Origin: Nodosilinea sp. WJT8-NPBG4
GTDB lineage: Bacteria; Cyanobacteriota; Cyanobacteriia; Phormidesmidales; Phormidesmidaceae
Length of the DNA: 64,000 bases
Direction of reading: 5' to 3'
NCBI GenBank assembly: GCA_019359285.1
Contig: JAHHHQ010000028.1
Span: 62,001 to 126,000, forward strand
The notes under the pieces: generated by a model
Told to the model about the DNA's origin: nothing
What the model saw: the letters and a program-made list of their open reading frames with translations, nothing else
Databases searched by the model: none
Shown here: in pieces, positions 29,516 through 38,252 of the stretch
Layout of the letters: every line of letters begins with the position of its first letter
How positions within the stretch are numbered: the stretch's first letter is position 1
Program-made: the position numbers and the translations under genes

Positions 29516-30526
29516 ATGGAAAATCCGCAAACCATTGCTGAATTGGGGGAGCTGGGGCTGCTGAAGCGGCTGTTTTGCTACTGCCCTGGAGACGTGATTG
29601 GGGACGATGGGGCGGTGGTGGCCCTGCCTGCGGGACGGCATCTGGTGGTGACCACCGATGTGCTGGTGGAGGGGGTGCATTTTAGCGATCGCACCACCCC
29701 TGCCGCTGCCGTAGGCTGGCGAGCGGTAGCCGCCAACTTGTCAGATTTAGCGGCGATGGGGGCGACCCCTGAGGGCATTACCGTGGGCCTCAGCCTGCCG
29801 GGGCACACGCCCCTGGCGTGGGTAGAGGGGCTTTACCAGGGGATGGCCGGCTGCCTAAACCGCTGGGGTGGGGTCGTGCTTGGCGGTGATCTATGCCGAG
29901 CCAGCGCTGTAAGCGTGGCCATTACGGCCCTCGGCAGTGTCGCCCCCCAGCGAGCGCTGTACCGCAGTAAGGCCCAGCCAGGGCAGGCGATTGTGGTGAC
30001 TGGCTCCCACGGCCTGTCGCGGGCGGGGCTAGAGCTATTGCTGCATCCTGAGCAGGGGGCTGGGGTAGCTCTAGTCGATCGCGATCGCTGGATTGCGGCC
30101 CACCAAAAACCCCAGCCGAGGCTGGATGCGATCGCTGCGCTCTGGCAGGTGTTGGGGGCAGGCGCAGACGCCCGAGCGATTGCCGTTATGGACTCCAGCG
30201 ATGGCCTAGCCAACGCTGTGCTGCACCTATGCCAGGCCAGCGGGGTCGGGGCCACTTTGAAAGAGAGCGATCTTCCCCTCGATGGAGCGCTGGTAGATTG
30301 GGTGGGGCGATCGCAGGCCCTCGACTGGTGCCTCTACGGCGGCGAAGACTTCGAGCTGGTGCTGTGTTTGCCCTGGCCTCAGGCCGAGGCCTTGCGGGCG
30401 GCTCTGGGGAATAGCTGTGCGATCGTGGGTGAGACGACGGTGGCGACAGGGGTTGAGCTGTGGCTTAGTGGTCGGGCTGCCCCTGAAGTGCTCAGCTTTA
30501 ATCAAGGGTTTCAGCACTTTGGCTAA
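29516..30526 (+). CDS. thiL: Thiamine-monophosphate kinase
   Basis: 336 residues. An AIR-synthase-fold kinase that makes thiamine diphosphate from the monophosphate and ATP, supplying the cofactor of transketolase among others. GDDGAVVALPAGRHLVVTTD near residue 26 and VEGVHF near 50 bind metal and ATP. AANLSDLAAMGATP near 77, GGDLCRA near 123, MDSSDGLANA near 222 and YGGEDFELVL near 270 complete the ThiL signature set. The length is slightly above that of E. coli ThiL. It stands between the cyclophilin gene and a histidine kinase without close coupling. Confidence 0.95.
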   Translation: MENPQTIAELGELGLLKRLFCYCPGDVIGDDGAVVALPAGRHLVVTTDVLVEGVHFSDRTTPAAAVGWRAVAANLSDLAAMGATPEGITVGLSLPGHTPLAWVEGLYQGMAGCLNRWGGVVLGGDLCRASAVSVAITALGSVAPQRALYRSKAQPGQAIVVTGSHGLSRAGLELLLHPEQGAGVALVDRDRWIAAHQKPQPRLDAIAALWQVLGAGADARAIAVMDSSDGLANAVLHLCQASGVGATLKESDLPLDGALVDWVGRSQALDWCLYGGEDFELVLCLPWPQAEALRAALGNSCAIVGETTVATGVELWLSGRAAPEVLSFNQGFQHFG

Positions 30527-30684
30527 ATGCTTCTCCAGCTCCATCGTGCCCATGCTGTTGCGCTCTAAGTAATATTTTCAAGCTGTTGTGGCCCCAACCA
30601 TGTGAGGTTTAATTGGGGAATATCTAGCCTGTGGCCAAATATTCCCTAATCCACGCCTTTGTTTGCCTGCTTTACCATGACCCT

Positions 30685-31956
30685 ATGACTGCCAACGACC
30701 TAGAAGACCTGAGGCCCTTTTGCCGAGATGACGTTGCCTTTGAGCAGCTGAAACAGGTCTTGAATCAGCGAGAGGCCAGCAGTGAACAGGGCAGGCTCGA
30801 TGTGGCTCGCCAGACCCACCGCACTCAGGCGCTAGAGGCGCAGCGTCGGGCTGCAGAGGCGGCCAGCCAGGCTAAAAGTCGATTTTTGGCAATGATTAGC
30901 CATGAGCTGCGCACTCCGCTCAATTCTATTTTAGGCCTGTCGGCGCTGCTGTCTCGGCAGGTGGTGGGCTCGCTTAACCCTAAGCAGGCGGAATACCTCG
31001 ACTATATTCACGGCAGCGGCGAACACCTGCTGGCAATCATCAGTGACATTCTCGATCTCTCTAAGGTGGAGGCGGGCCAAGAGCACCTGCGATTGTCGCA
31101 AGTGTCGCTGACAGAACTCTGTCAGGCCTGCCTAGCAATGATGCAGCCTCGCGCCGCCGAAAAGGGTCTGGTGCTGACCTACCAGTTGGCCGAGCTAGGG
31201 CCAACCACCTGCATTGCCGACGAGCGTCGTCTGCGGCAGATGCTGCTCAACCTGCTCACTAACGCAATCAAGTTTACGGCCCAGGGCCGGGTTACTCTGA
31301 CGGTGCATAGCCGCGAGGCCCTGGTGGAATTTAAAGTTGAGGACACGGGCATTGGTATCCCGGCTGACCAACTGGAGCAGATTTTTCAACCGTTTACTCA
31401 GATCGATCGCGGCCTGGATCGGCAGTACGAGGGCGCTGGCCTGGGGCTAGCGCTCACTCGACAGCTGGCCCAGCTCCACGGCGGCCATTTGCGGGTGACG
31501 TCGGCGGTGGGGCAGGGCAGCTGCTTTGTGCTCTCTCTACCAATCCATGGGCCAGAGGGTAGTTCACTTGCCGATGTGCGGGCGGTGAGGCCGGTGCCGG
31601 TGGGCACGGGTGGCCAGCGCCTAGTGGTAGTAGACACTGACCTTGATCACCACCGGGCGTTGATGGCCTACGTCAGGGCCTGCGGCTGGCAGGTCAGCGG
31701 CTGTCGCAGCTGGGCTGAGGTACACCAACACCTCAAAGAGCACCAGCCCCATCTGCTGCTTGTGGGCGATCGCGAAGCCTGCAATCCAGCGTTGGAAAAC
31801 CACTTGCAGCAGTTGAAGCCGCCGCTAGTGCCTCAGCCCATCAAAGTGGTTATTTTGCTCCCGGAAGATGCAACTGCCGGCGGCTTATCCAGCGCCGATG
31901 CCTACATTGATCTGCCCTTAACTATTCCTAAACTCGAGCGCATGCTCTCGCTTTAG
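30685..31956 (+). CDS. Soluble histidine kinase with degenerate C-terminal receiver
   Basis: 423 residues from ATG 30685; a GTG at 30631 gives 18 more residues of unlikely character. A short N-terminal helix leads to HisKA with H73 in MISHELRTPLNS. HATPase_c follows (NLLTNAIKF near 195, DTGIGIP near 222, GAGLGLA near 253). The last 110 residues have receiver-like alternation (QRLVVVDTDLDHHRALM, PHLLLVGD, IKVVILLPED, AYIDLPL), but the usual phospho-acceptor Asp is not at its place and the conserved Lys of the KP motif reads Leu. It therefore probably cannot be phosphorylated as a normal receiver. No sensor domain is seen, so it may depend on a partner. Confidence 0.9.
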   Translation: MTANDLEDLRPFCRDDVAFEQLKQVLNQREASSEQGRLDVARQTHRTQALEAQRRAAEAASQAKSRFLAMISHELRTPLNSILGLSALLSRQVVGSLNPKQAEYLDYIHGSGEHLLAIISDILDLSKVEAGQEHLRLSQVSLTELCQACLAMMQPRAAEKGLVLTYQLAELGPTTCIADERRLRQMLLNLLTNAIKFTAQGRVTLTVHSREALVEFKVEDTGIGIPADQLEQIFQPFTQIDRGLDRQYEGAGLGLALTRQLAQLHGGHLRVTSAVGQGSCFVLSLPIHGPEGSSLADVRAVRPVPVGTGGQRLVVVDTDLDHHRALMAYVRACGWQVSGCRSWAEVHQHLKEHQPHLLLVGDREACNPALENHLQQLKPPLVPQPIKVVILLPEDATAGGLSSADAYIDLPLTIPKLERMLSL

Positions 31957-32241
31957 CAGTGGAAAGATGGGGCCACGGCGGCTCTAGAACCGAGTTGAGG
32001 TGAGCCCGCACCGGGGGCAATGGCTGGGCGCAGGTTGGGGCGACCAGAATTCGATACACTAGGGGAGAAAATTTGCTTAGAAGTTGTTTGAGAACCCTTG
32101 AGGGGCTCATAGCGGTTACCTGCTAGCTGTGAGCTAAATTTGGGGATCGATCGACTGTGCAACGGCCAATCGCATCAGCGATCGCTGTCAGATGAGCTTC
32201 TAGCAACTGTATGCAGGACAATAGGTTTAGGTTCACTTCCT

Positions 32242-32559
32242 ATGACTCCGGTTTTGCCCCAAGCAGTTTCCTCAGCCCCCGCCGCTGCCCCCGCAAAGAC
32301 TCGCCAAACCACACGCGAGACATATCCCAATTACAAAATCATCGTGCTCAACGACGATTTCAATACGTTTCAGCACGTGGCGGAGTGCTTAATGAAATAT
32401 ATTCCGGGCATAGATGGCGATCGCGCCTGGGAGCTGACTAACCAGGTGCACCACGATGGTCAGGCGGTTGTGTGGGTTGGCCCCCTAGAGCAAGCGGAGC
32501 TGTATCACACCCAGCTCACCCGCGCTGGCTTGACGATGGCCCCCCTTGAAAAAGCATAA
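32242..32559 (+). CDS. clpS: ATP-dependent Clp protease adaptor ClpS
   Basis: 105 residues from ATG 32242; an in-frame TTG at 32140 adds 34 residues that do not resemble the family. A flexible Ala/Pro-rich N-terminus of about 25 residues is followed by YKIIVLNDDFNTFQHVAECL, the core that binds N-end-rule (N-degron) substrates. The conserved His in the helix LTNQVHHDGQAVVW helps bind ClpC. ClpS delivers proteins with destabilising N-termini to ClpCP. Upstream, 31957-32241 shows no gene or clear promoter. Many cyanobacteria carry two ClpS copies; which one this is cannot be told. Confidence 0.92.
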   Translation: MTPVLPQAVSSAPAAAPAKTRQTTRETYPNYKIIVLNDDFNTFQHVAECLMKYIPGIDGDRAWELTNQVHHDGQAVVWVGPLEQAELYHTQLTRAGLTMAPLEKA

Positions 32560-32599
32560 TCCAAGTAGTCTTTCTTAAATCTTTCTTAAAACTACCCCA

Positions 32600-32899
32600 A
32601 TGACACAAGCCTCGGACGGTCGCCTAGTTTGGAACCACTCCACCCACTTGCCCGGGCTAATTCCCATTCTCGAACGGCTCCTAGAGCAGCCTGGCATAGG
32701 CACCGTCACCCCGGGGGTAATTGCAAACGTTAGAGCCCACTCCCCAGAGATGCGAGTGAAGGTGTCGGTACCCATTCGCGGCGGATTCAAGCTGATTGCC
32801 CGCAAGGGTAAGACGGTACAAGAGGTGTTTGTGCTCACAGAACTGGAGAAGTTGGCGCTAGAGGGCGCGATCGCCAAGGCTGTTGAGGCGGCTCGGTGA
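32600..32899 (+). CDS. DUF2103 small predicted metal-binding protein
   Basis: 99 residues. DGRLVWNHSTHLPGLIPIL with its His pair at the N-terminus and a C-terminal KLIARKGKTVQEVFVLT strand pair match the DUF2103 family as I recall it. No enzymatic role is known to me. Its TGA overlaps the GTG of the tRNA methyltransferase gene by four bases (GTGA at 32896), so the two are translated together; a role linked to RNA modification or metal supply for Trm1 is only a guess. Confidence 0.8.
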   Translation: MTQASDGRLVWNHSTHLPGLIPILERLLEQPGIGTVTPGVIANVRAHSPEMRVKVSVPIRGGFKLIARKGKTVQEVFVLTELEKLALEGAIAKAVEAAR

Positions 32900-34017
32900 C
32901 CCTAGGGTCGCCCCCGCCGGTATTGCAGGAAGGTAAAGCCACTTTTACTGTAGGGTCGGCTTTTTACCGACCCCAAAGCGCGATCGCCCGCGATCTGGCG
33001 GTGCTGGCAGCAGCTATCTATCGGCAGCGCCACGGCCGCCTGCGGGTGCTTGATGCCATGACCGGCTGTGGCGTGCGACCCCTACGCTATGGGCTAGAGG
33101 CCGGAGCCGATTGGATCTGGGCCAACGAGGGCAACCCAGACCTGGCGGGCGTTTTAGCCCAAAACCTAGCGGCTTTGCCCGCCAATGCCTGCCGCATCAC
33201 CCACCAGGATGCCCACCAGGTATTCTTCACCTGCTATCAGCAGCGCGACTTTTACGACCTAGTAGATATCGACAACTTCGGTAGCCCCGCCCCCTACGTG
33301 AGCACGGGGCTGTGGGCCACGCACCTAGGAGGGCTGCTGTACCTGACCAGCACCGATGGCCGGGCCACCAGTGGCCATGACCCAGAGCGATGTTTGAGAA
33401 CCTACGGAGCCTACGGGCGATCGCACCCTGCCGCCCACGAGCAGGGATTGCGGCTGATTATCGGCCATGCCACCCAGACCGCAGCGGCGCGGGGAGTGGG
33501 CGTAGAGCCAGTTTTTTCACTGTTTACGGGTCAGGTGCATCGGGTCATGGTCCGATTAGTCAGCAAACCAACGCTGACAGGGAATAACTATGGCTTCGTG
33601 GCCTACTGTCACCATTGTGGCCACTTTCAAACTGTAGATTGGCGGCACCTGGGCCGGGTGAATTGCCCTTGTAGAGCGCAAGCCCCACCCGTGGTGAGCG
33701 GGCCAATGTGGCTAGGTCCGCTCCATGATGGGGCTATGCTAGCGGAGATGCAGGGTTTAGCCGACAGCTGGGGATGGAGTTCCCAGGCAAAGCTGTTGGC
33801 CATTATGGCCCGAGAAATCGATCTGCCGCCCTACTACTACCCTCTCGGGGACATCGGACGGCACGGGCAGATGGATATTCCCAACCGCGATCGCTTAATT
33901 GCGGCCTTACAGACGAAGGGCTACCAGGCGGCAATTCCATCGATGGATTGGCAGGGAGTGAAGACCAGTGCGGCCTTTGGGGATTGTGTGGCGATCGCAA
34001 AAGCGATTCAGTCATAG
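32896..34017 (+). CDS. trm1: tRNA (guanine26-N2)-dimethyltransferase, Trm1 family
   Basis: 373 residues. A SAM-dependent class I methyltransferase: VLDAMTGCGVRPLRYGLEAG near residue 51 is motif I, and DLVDIDNFGSPAPYV near 122 is the Trm1 catalytic loop (D-x-F-G-S-P type). The zinc-binding region has CHHCGHF near 238 and NCPC near 255, giving four Cys/His ligands. Trm1 dimethylates G26 of tRNAs; bacterial members are known in Aquifex and cyanobacteria and may also act at G27. The start is the GTG that overlaps the DUF2103 stop. The second half carries the usual Trm1 C-terminal domain. Confidence 0.92.
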   Translation: MTLGSPPPVLQEGKATFTVGSAFYRPQSAIARDLAVLAAAIYRQRHGRLRVLDAMTGCGVRPLRYGLEAGADWIWANEGNPDLAGVLAQNLAALPANACRITHQDAHQVFFTCYQQRDFYDLVDIDNFGSPAPYVSTGLWATHLGGLLYLTSTDGRATSGHDPERCLRTYGAYGRSHPAAHEQGLRLIIGHATQTAAARGVGVEPVFSLFTGQVHRVMVRLVSKPTLTGNNYGFVAYCHHCGHFQTVDWRHLGRVNCPCRAQAPPVVSGPMWLGPLHDGAMLAEMQGLADSWGWSSQAKLLAIMAREIDLPPYYYPLGDIGRHGQMDIPNRDRLIAALQTKGYQAAIPSMDWQGVKTSAAFGDCVAIAKAIQS

Positions 34018-34129
34018 AATTCAGTGGGATAGAGCCTGAAACCCCCAACTATCAGTTTCCATTCTTGCAACCACGCCTCCCTCCCCCTGTCGTCATGGCA
34101 AGGTGGGGGCAGCGTTAACAAATACCCCC

Positions 34130-35407
34130 ATGGAACACCGATGGATTGGCCGGGCTGTGCTTTCGAGCGGGCTGGCCGCCCTGGCCTTAGGCTGTGCTCA
34201 GCTACAGGCTCAGCCCCCTGTTGCCCCCGAACCGGCTCCCTACAACACCTCAGGTGCCCCCCGTTTAGCCCAGGCCCCCACCGTGGACAAAGAATTGACC
34301 CAGGCCCATTTAGATTTTGGCTTTGCTTTATTTGAGCAGCTGCGCCAAGCGACACCCGATGAGAATGTGCTGGTGTCGCCGACCAGCGTGGCTCTGGCCA
34401 TGGCCATGGCCTACAACGGCGCAGGCGGGGAAACTCAGGCGGCGATCGCCAACACGCTCAAGGTTCAGGGTCTAGACATCGATCAGCTCAACGCAGGCAA
34501 CCAGGCTCTAACTGAGTATTTGACGCAGCTCGACCCCGAGGCGGCGCTAGCGATCGCCAATTCCCTTTGGATAAACGAAAGCCTGCCGGTGCGGCCCGAC
34601 TATGTAGAGCGCATGCAGACTGCCTACGCCGCCGAAGTGGCAACCCTCAACTTTGGCCAGCCCGCCGCCATCGATCGCATCAACCGCTGGGTCAAAGAGA
34701 AAACTCGCGATCGCATCCCCACCATTGTCGATCAGCTGCCCCCCGACCAGCTTTTAGTGCTAGTCAACGCCGTCTATTTCAAAGGAGCCTGGAGCGAAGC
34801 CTTTGACCGCGCCCGCACCACGGAGCGACCCTTTACCCTAGCCAGCGGCGAAACCATCCAGCATCCCCTGATGGCCCAGCAGGATGACTATCTGTATTTG
34901 GAAACCGACCAGTTTCAGGCGGTGAGTCTGCCCTACGGCAACGGCGCGCTCAGCTTTGAGGTGATCTTGCCCGACCCCGGCACTGACCTGGACACCCTAT
35001 CGGCGCAGCTCACCCCTGAAACCTGGGAGAGCTGGATGAGCCAAATGCAATCGCGCCCCGGTGGGATTCAGCTGCCCAAATTTCAGTTTGAGTACGAAGC
35101 CGACTTGATCCCCGCCCTGCAAGCCCTGGGTATGGGCATTGCCTTTGAGGAAGACCAGGCCGACTTCTCAGGTCTCACCGAGCTGAATGCCTTCATTAAC
35201 CAAGTGCGCCACAAAACTTTTATTGAGGTCAACGAAGCCGGCACCGAAGCCGCCGCCAGCACTGCGATCGGCATCATGACCACCTCTGCTGCCCTACCGC
35301 CCGATGCGCCCTTCGAGATGGTAGTCGATCGACCCTTCTTAGCCGCCATTCGCGATCGCAACACGGGCACGTTGCTGTTTGTCGGAGCGATCGTTGATCC
35401 GCGTTAG
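34130..35407 (+). CDS. Lipoprotein serpin (serine protease inhibitor)
   Basis: 425 residues from ATG 34130. The N-terminus has a signal with lipobox LALGC (Cys near residue 22), then a Pro-rich spacer, so the inhibitor is probably membrane-anchored outside the cytoplasm. The serpin fold is complete: NVLVSPTSVALAMAMAYNGA near 80, LVLVNAVYFKGAW near 208, and the C-terminal DRPFLAAIRDRNTGTLLFVG. The reactive-loop hinge EAGTEAAAST has the small residues needed for insertion, so it should inhibit. By counting 17 residues from the hinge Glu as in alpha-1-antitrypsin, P1-P1' would be Thr385-Ser386. The target protease is unknown. GTG at 34103 is an alternative start. Confidence 0.93.
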   Translation: MEHRWIGRAVLSSGLAALALGCAQLQAQPPVAPEPAPYNTSGAPRLAQAPTVDKELTQAHLDFGFALFEQLRQATPDENVLVSPTSVALAMAMAYNGAGGETQAAIANTLKVQGLDIDQLNAGNQALTEYLTQLDPEAALAIANSLWINESLPVRPDYVERMQTAYAAEVATLNFGQPAAIDRINRWVKEKTRDRIPTIVDQLPPDQLLVLVNAVYFKGAWSEAFDRARTTERPFTLASGETIQHPLMAQQDDYLYLETDQFQAVSLPYGNGALSFEVILPDPGTDLDTLSAQLTPETWESWMSQMQSRPGGIQLPKFQFEYEADLIPALQALGMGIAFEEDQADFSGLTELNAFINQVRHKTFIEVNEAGTEAAASTAIGIMTTSAALPPDAPFEMVVDRPFLAAIRDRNTGTLLFVGAIVDPR

Positions 35408-35409
35408 AG

Positions 35410-35519
35410 GGTGGGTGGGTAGATGGGTAGGCGGGTAGATGAGTAAGCGGGTGGATGGGTAGGTGAATTTAGCTTTACCCATCCACTCATCCACTCGCCC
35501 ACTCGCCCACCCATCCACT
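35410..35519. repeat. GGGTAGATG / CATCCACCC inverted repeat between convergent genes
   Basis: The left arm (35410-35463) is a run of GGGTGGGTAGATG-type units. The right arm (35476-35519) is a run of the complementary CCCATCCACTC units, separated by an AT-rich spacer. It begins three bases after the serpin stop and ends 15 bases before the stop of the facing gene, so it could fold in either transcript and end transcription. Confidence 0.75.
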
Positions 35520-35533
35520 GCGCACTCTCCTAC

Positions 35534-36832
35534 CTATCCCTTCCCTCCTCTCTGCTCCAATAACCGCTGCCACTCGGAATCGATCTTGTCCTTTTGAGCA
35601 ATTTCCTGCTCGGTCAGATCGCTCTCCGTGGTGTAGGCCAGGTTGTCAGTACCCACCACCGTTTGAAGGGTGAGGGTTTGGGCAAAGGCTAGCTTTTCGC
35701 GCTGGTCGTCGGTGAGCTGGCTCAAGACTTCGGCTCGCTGCTCGCGATCGGCATTGCGGGCGGCAATGCGGTTGTTTTGCTGCTGCACCCAGAAGTAACG
35801 CACCAGGGGCAAGCCTAAAAAGCCTGTCCCGTAGCCCAAAAGTAGCCAGTAGAGCGAGTTGACCAGGGCGACAATACCGCCAAGCTCAGCGACTAGGCTT
35901 TGATCTTGCAGCATGCTCCCCAGCACCAGTGCTCCAATTAGGTTTGCACTGCCCAAAACAATGGCCCCAATAATCTGCCCAGACGTCGCCTGACTAAACT
36001 TACGAGGCGACTCTCGCAGGAATGGGGGTGGGTTGATGGTGCGCTGCGCCTTGGCCGTCACCTGTAACTCAGGGAACTGATACACAATGCCGCCCTGGGG
36101 GCTGACCTGGGGCAGGCCGTTAAAGCGGCTAAGCACGGGCACCATAAAGTCTTCCAAATCCTTGTCCCAGCCCTTGCCCAAGTCGTCTAGAAATGGAGTG
36201 ACTTGCTCAGCCACCACGGCCCCACCGTTGGCCTGAATTACCTGAGCAACGCTTTGCCAGCGACGGTCATCGAGGTCGACATTGGGGTTACCGTCGCCAA
36301 ACAAAAAGGAGAAAACTGCCTCTAAAAAGTTCAGCTCTGATTTGGTGCGGGGTCGACGGCGGCGATCGCTCCGGGGGTCAAACAGCCAAAAAATATCGGG
36401 CCCTAACCAAACCCGAGGCAAAAATATCATGCCGCCACCGCCACCGCTGTCATTGTCCTCACGGCCAGCGCTGCTGGCTGCGATCGCGATAATCGTAATC
36501 GCCACCACAATCAACACCAGCGACAAAATCAGCACGACCCCAAAGGAAAGGCGGATCAGGTAAAACAGCACCCGCCATACCTTCTCCCAGGTCGACTGCC
36601 AGCGCAGACGCCAGGATTTGCTCCACAGCACCGCCTGAATGTTTTTGGGAAAGACGTAGGCGATCTCGCCCGACTCAGCCACTTGGAGATGGGCCTGCAC
36701 CTCAGAGGCCAGAGCCAAGACCCCCTGCTGAGCCTCCATCAGGGGCAGACCAGCTTCAGCGGCCACATCCCCCACCGTAACTCGGTAGCCCAACCGCTCT
36801 ACAGCTTGGGTAATTGTTTTTGTCTGCGCCAT
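35534..36832 (-). CDS. Conserved-looking cyanobacterial membrane protein, unknown function
   Basis: 432 residues. The first 75 residues look like a small winged-helix domain (VERLGYRVTVGDVAAEAGLP ... ALASEVQAHLQV). Two hydrophobic stretches follow (about 88-118, and a pair at about 285-345). Between them lie a Gly-rich acidic loop, a basic patch (RSDRRRRPRTK near 155) and the segment DDRRWQSVAQVIQANGGAVVAEQ. The C-terminal tail is charged and helical. I recognise no enzyme motif. The start at 36832 follows an AT-rich spacer. It converges with the serpin gene and lies downstream of curT on the same strand, separated by a hairpin. Confidence 0.75.
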   Translation of the reverse strand: MAQTKTITQAVERLGYRVTVGDVAAEAGLPLMEAQQGVLALASEVQAHLQVAESGEIAYVFPKNIQAVLWSKSWRLRWQSTWEKVWRVLFYLIRLSFGVVLILSLVLIVVAITIIAIAASSAGREDNDSGGGGGMIFLPRVWLGPDIFWLFDPRSDRRRRPRTKSELNFLEAVFSFLFGDGNPNVDLDDRRWQSVAQVIQANGGAVVAEQVTPFLDDLGKGWDKDLEDFMVPVLSRFNGLPQVSPQGGIVYQFPELQVTAKAQRTINPPPFLRESPRKFSQATSGQIIGAIVLGSANLIGALVLGSMLQDQSLVAELGGIVALVNSLYWLLLGYGTGFLGLPLVRYFWVQQQNNRIAARNADREQRAEVLSQLTDDQREKLAFAQTLTLQTVVGTDNLAYTTESDLTEQEIAQKDKIDSEWQRLLEQRGGKG

Positions 36833-36948
36833 AAATAAACGAACCCCTGGGTTTTAACGATCGCACAACCACCAGTTGCATCTACAACCAGTATAGAAAG
36901 CGCGATCGCAAATCACAGGGGAAGTTAACCGAAAAGGAGTGTGAGGGT

Positions 36949-37024
36949 TAGGGGGTAGGGAGTATGAGAATAGGCATCAGGTTTTGGAGGCTTTCACTGT
37001 ACACCCCCCACTCCCTACCCCCTA
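36949..37024 (-). terminator. Long hairpin downstream of curT
   Basis: A perfect 15-bp stem (36949-36963 with 37010-37024) made of GGGGGTAGGGAGT and its complement encloses 46 bases. The right arm ends five bases before the curT stop codon at 37029. It has no T run. The G-rich arm resembles the GGGTAGG repeats elsewhere in the window. Confidence 0.55.
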
Positions 37025-37028
37025 CTCA

Positions 37029-37463
37029 TTAACGAACCCCGTTACCGAGCACCTGGTCGCGAATGGCGGCAATGTCGCCCAGCAGCTCTTGCCGGTTGGA
37101 AGCCTTGAGCAGATAGCGGTAGAGAAACCAACCGCTGTAGATCAGCCCAATCAGCTCAAAGGTAGGAGCCAGCAGGGGAACATCGTTTACGGCTCCCAGC
37201 AGCGCCAGCACCAGCTTGACTGCGATAAACGCCGCGACAATCAGGCCAACGGTGACAATCGGTCGCCGATAGCGCTGAATGAACTCAGTCACATAGTCAG
37301 GGAGATTGCCCAACAGTGCAGAGACCTTATCCCACACCTGCTGAATTTGACGAGAGGCTTCATCACCCAGCGCAGAGGCGGAGTCTGAATTGTCAATGAT
37401 AACCGTAGGGTCTTCCGGTTCCGTAAACTCTGTGTAAGTGGTGTCTGACTGAAAATCGCTCAT
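37029..37463 (-). CDS. CAAD-domain thylakoid membrane protein, CurT/CURT1-like
   Basis: 144 residues from ATG 37463; a GTG five codons upstream is also open. An acidic, disordered N-terminus (about 1-45) precedes an amphipathic helix, two hydrophobic helices (about 68-92 and 98-120) and a C-terminal helix NRQELLGDIAAIRDQVLG. This is the CAAD layout shared by cyanobacterial CurT and plant CURT1, which oligomerise and bend thylakoid membranes. The domain is also found appended to some cyanobacterial aminoacyl-tRNA synthetases, but no synthetase domain is present here. CurT rather than another CAAD protein is likely but not certain. Confidence 0.85.
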   Translation of the reverse strand: MSDFQSDTTYTEFTEPEDPTVIIDNSDSASALGDEASRQIQQVWDKVSALLGNLPDYVTEFIQRYRRPIVTVGLIVAAFIAVKLVLALLGAVNDVPLLAPTFELIGLIYSGWFLYRYLLKASNRQELLGDIAAIRDQVLGNGVR

Positions 37464-37644
37464 GACTAATGGTCCCAAGGGCTTAGTTAGCAGTAGAAGT
37501 CAAGAATTACGAAACAAGAATACACTAATTCGCTTAACTTGCTTTGCTTCTTGAAAGCGTTATAAACCTAATCCCGGAGATTTCCATGTTCCTTAGGACG
37601 TAAGTGTCCCAACCACTTCATTGGAAGACCCAAAGGTTATAGCA

Positions 37645-37869
37645 TCACTCTCCCGACAAGCCCTCCAGGGAATCTAAATAGTTGTAAAGCCGCCGCCGGT
37701 CAACGACCAGGTCTGGATCAGACGACGACCTGGAGCGGGAATTTGAAGACTTTGACGTTGAAGGCCACCGAATAAAACTCTGTCCATCCTCACGGTCTGC
37801 CCGATATTGTCTGGCCATGTATGCCCTCAAAATCAGCCTTAGTACTATACCGAATCCTGTATCTTCCAA
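37645..37869 (-). CDS. Possible small protein, 74 residues
   Basis: An open frame with an ATG in a spacer of 789 bases between curT and the HLIP gene. The product is strongly Arg/Ser-rich in the middle and ends DRRRLYNYLDSLEGLSGE, which looks protein-like. No homologue is recognised and no clear ribosome site is seen, so it may be chance. If real, a start at the inner Met (37818) would give 57 residues. Confidence 0.3.
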   Translation of the reverse strand: MEDTGFGIVLRLILRAYMARQYRADREDGQSFIRWPSTSKSSNSRSRSSSDPDLVVDRRRLYNYLDSLEGLSGE

Positions 37870-38252
37870 AAGCTAAGGCATTCACGCAATCCAACGGACA
37901 TGCTTGACCCGATGAGACTGGGGAACGGCAAATCAGGTCTACAGAAAGTGCTTAATTGTGAGCTATGACCCTTCTAGCCCCTACCACTGGCTTAATACCT
38001 GACATTGGCCCGTCGGCTCAACCTGGTGAACAGCCAAGTACAACTGTTGGTAGCACAAGAATTTCCTAAGTCTTCTACCCAACTACAGATAGCCGGCTCG
38101 AGCCAGCATCGTTAAGTTAAGTAACAACACGCCGCAAGCTCTTGACCACTTACGACTCTGTGTACTCAAGAGTTTGCCACTGGACTTAAACCCCACGTGG
38201 TTTGGTGTGGCAACTGCTCAGCTGTAACGTAATAACTAGAGGCATTTTCACG
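37870..38252. other. Intergenic region upstream of the HLIP gene
   Basis: 383 bases with no supported gene. It should hold the HLIP promoter and long 5' leader. I looked for a classical -35/-10 pair and for a high-light-type direct repeat and could not place either with confidence. Confidence 0.4.

Noticed and set aside
35410-35519. CRISPR-like array
   Set aside because: Units are short, degenerate and contiguous with inverted arms; there are no spacers of constant size and no cas genes.
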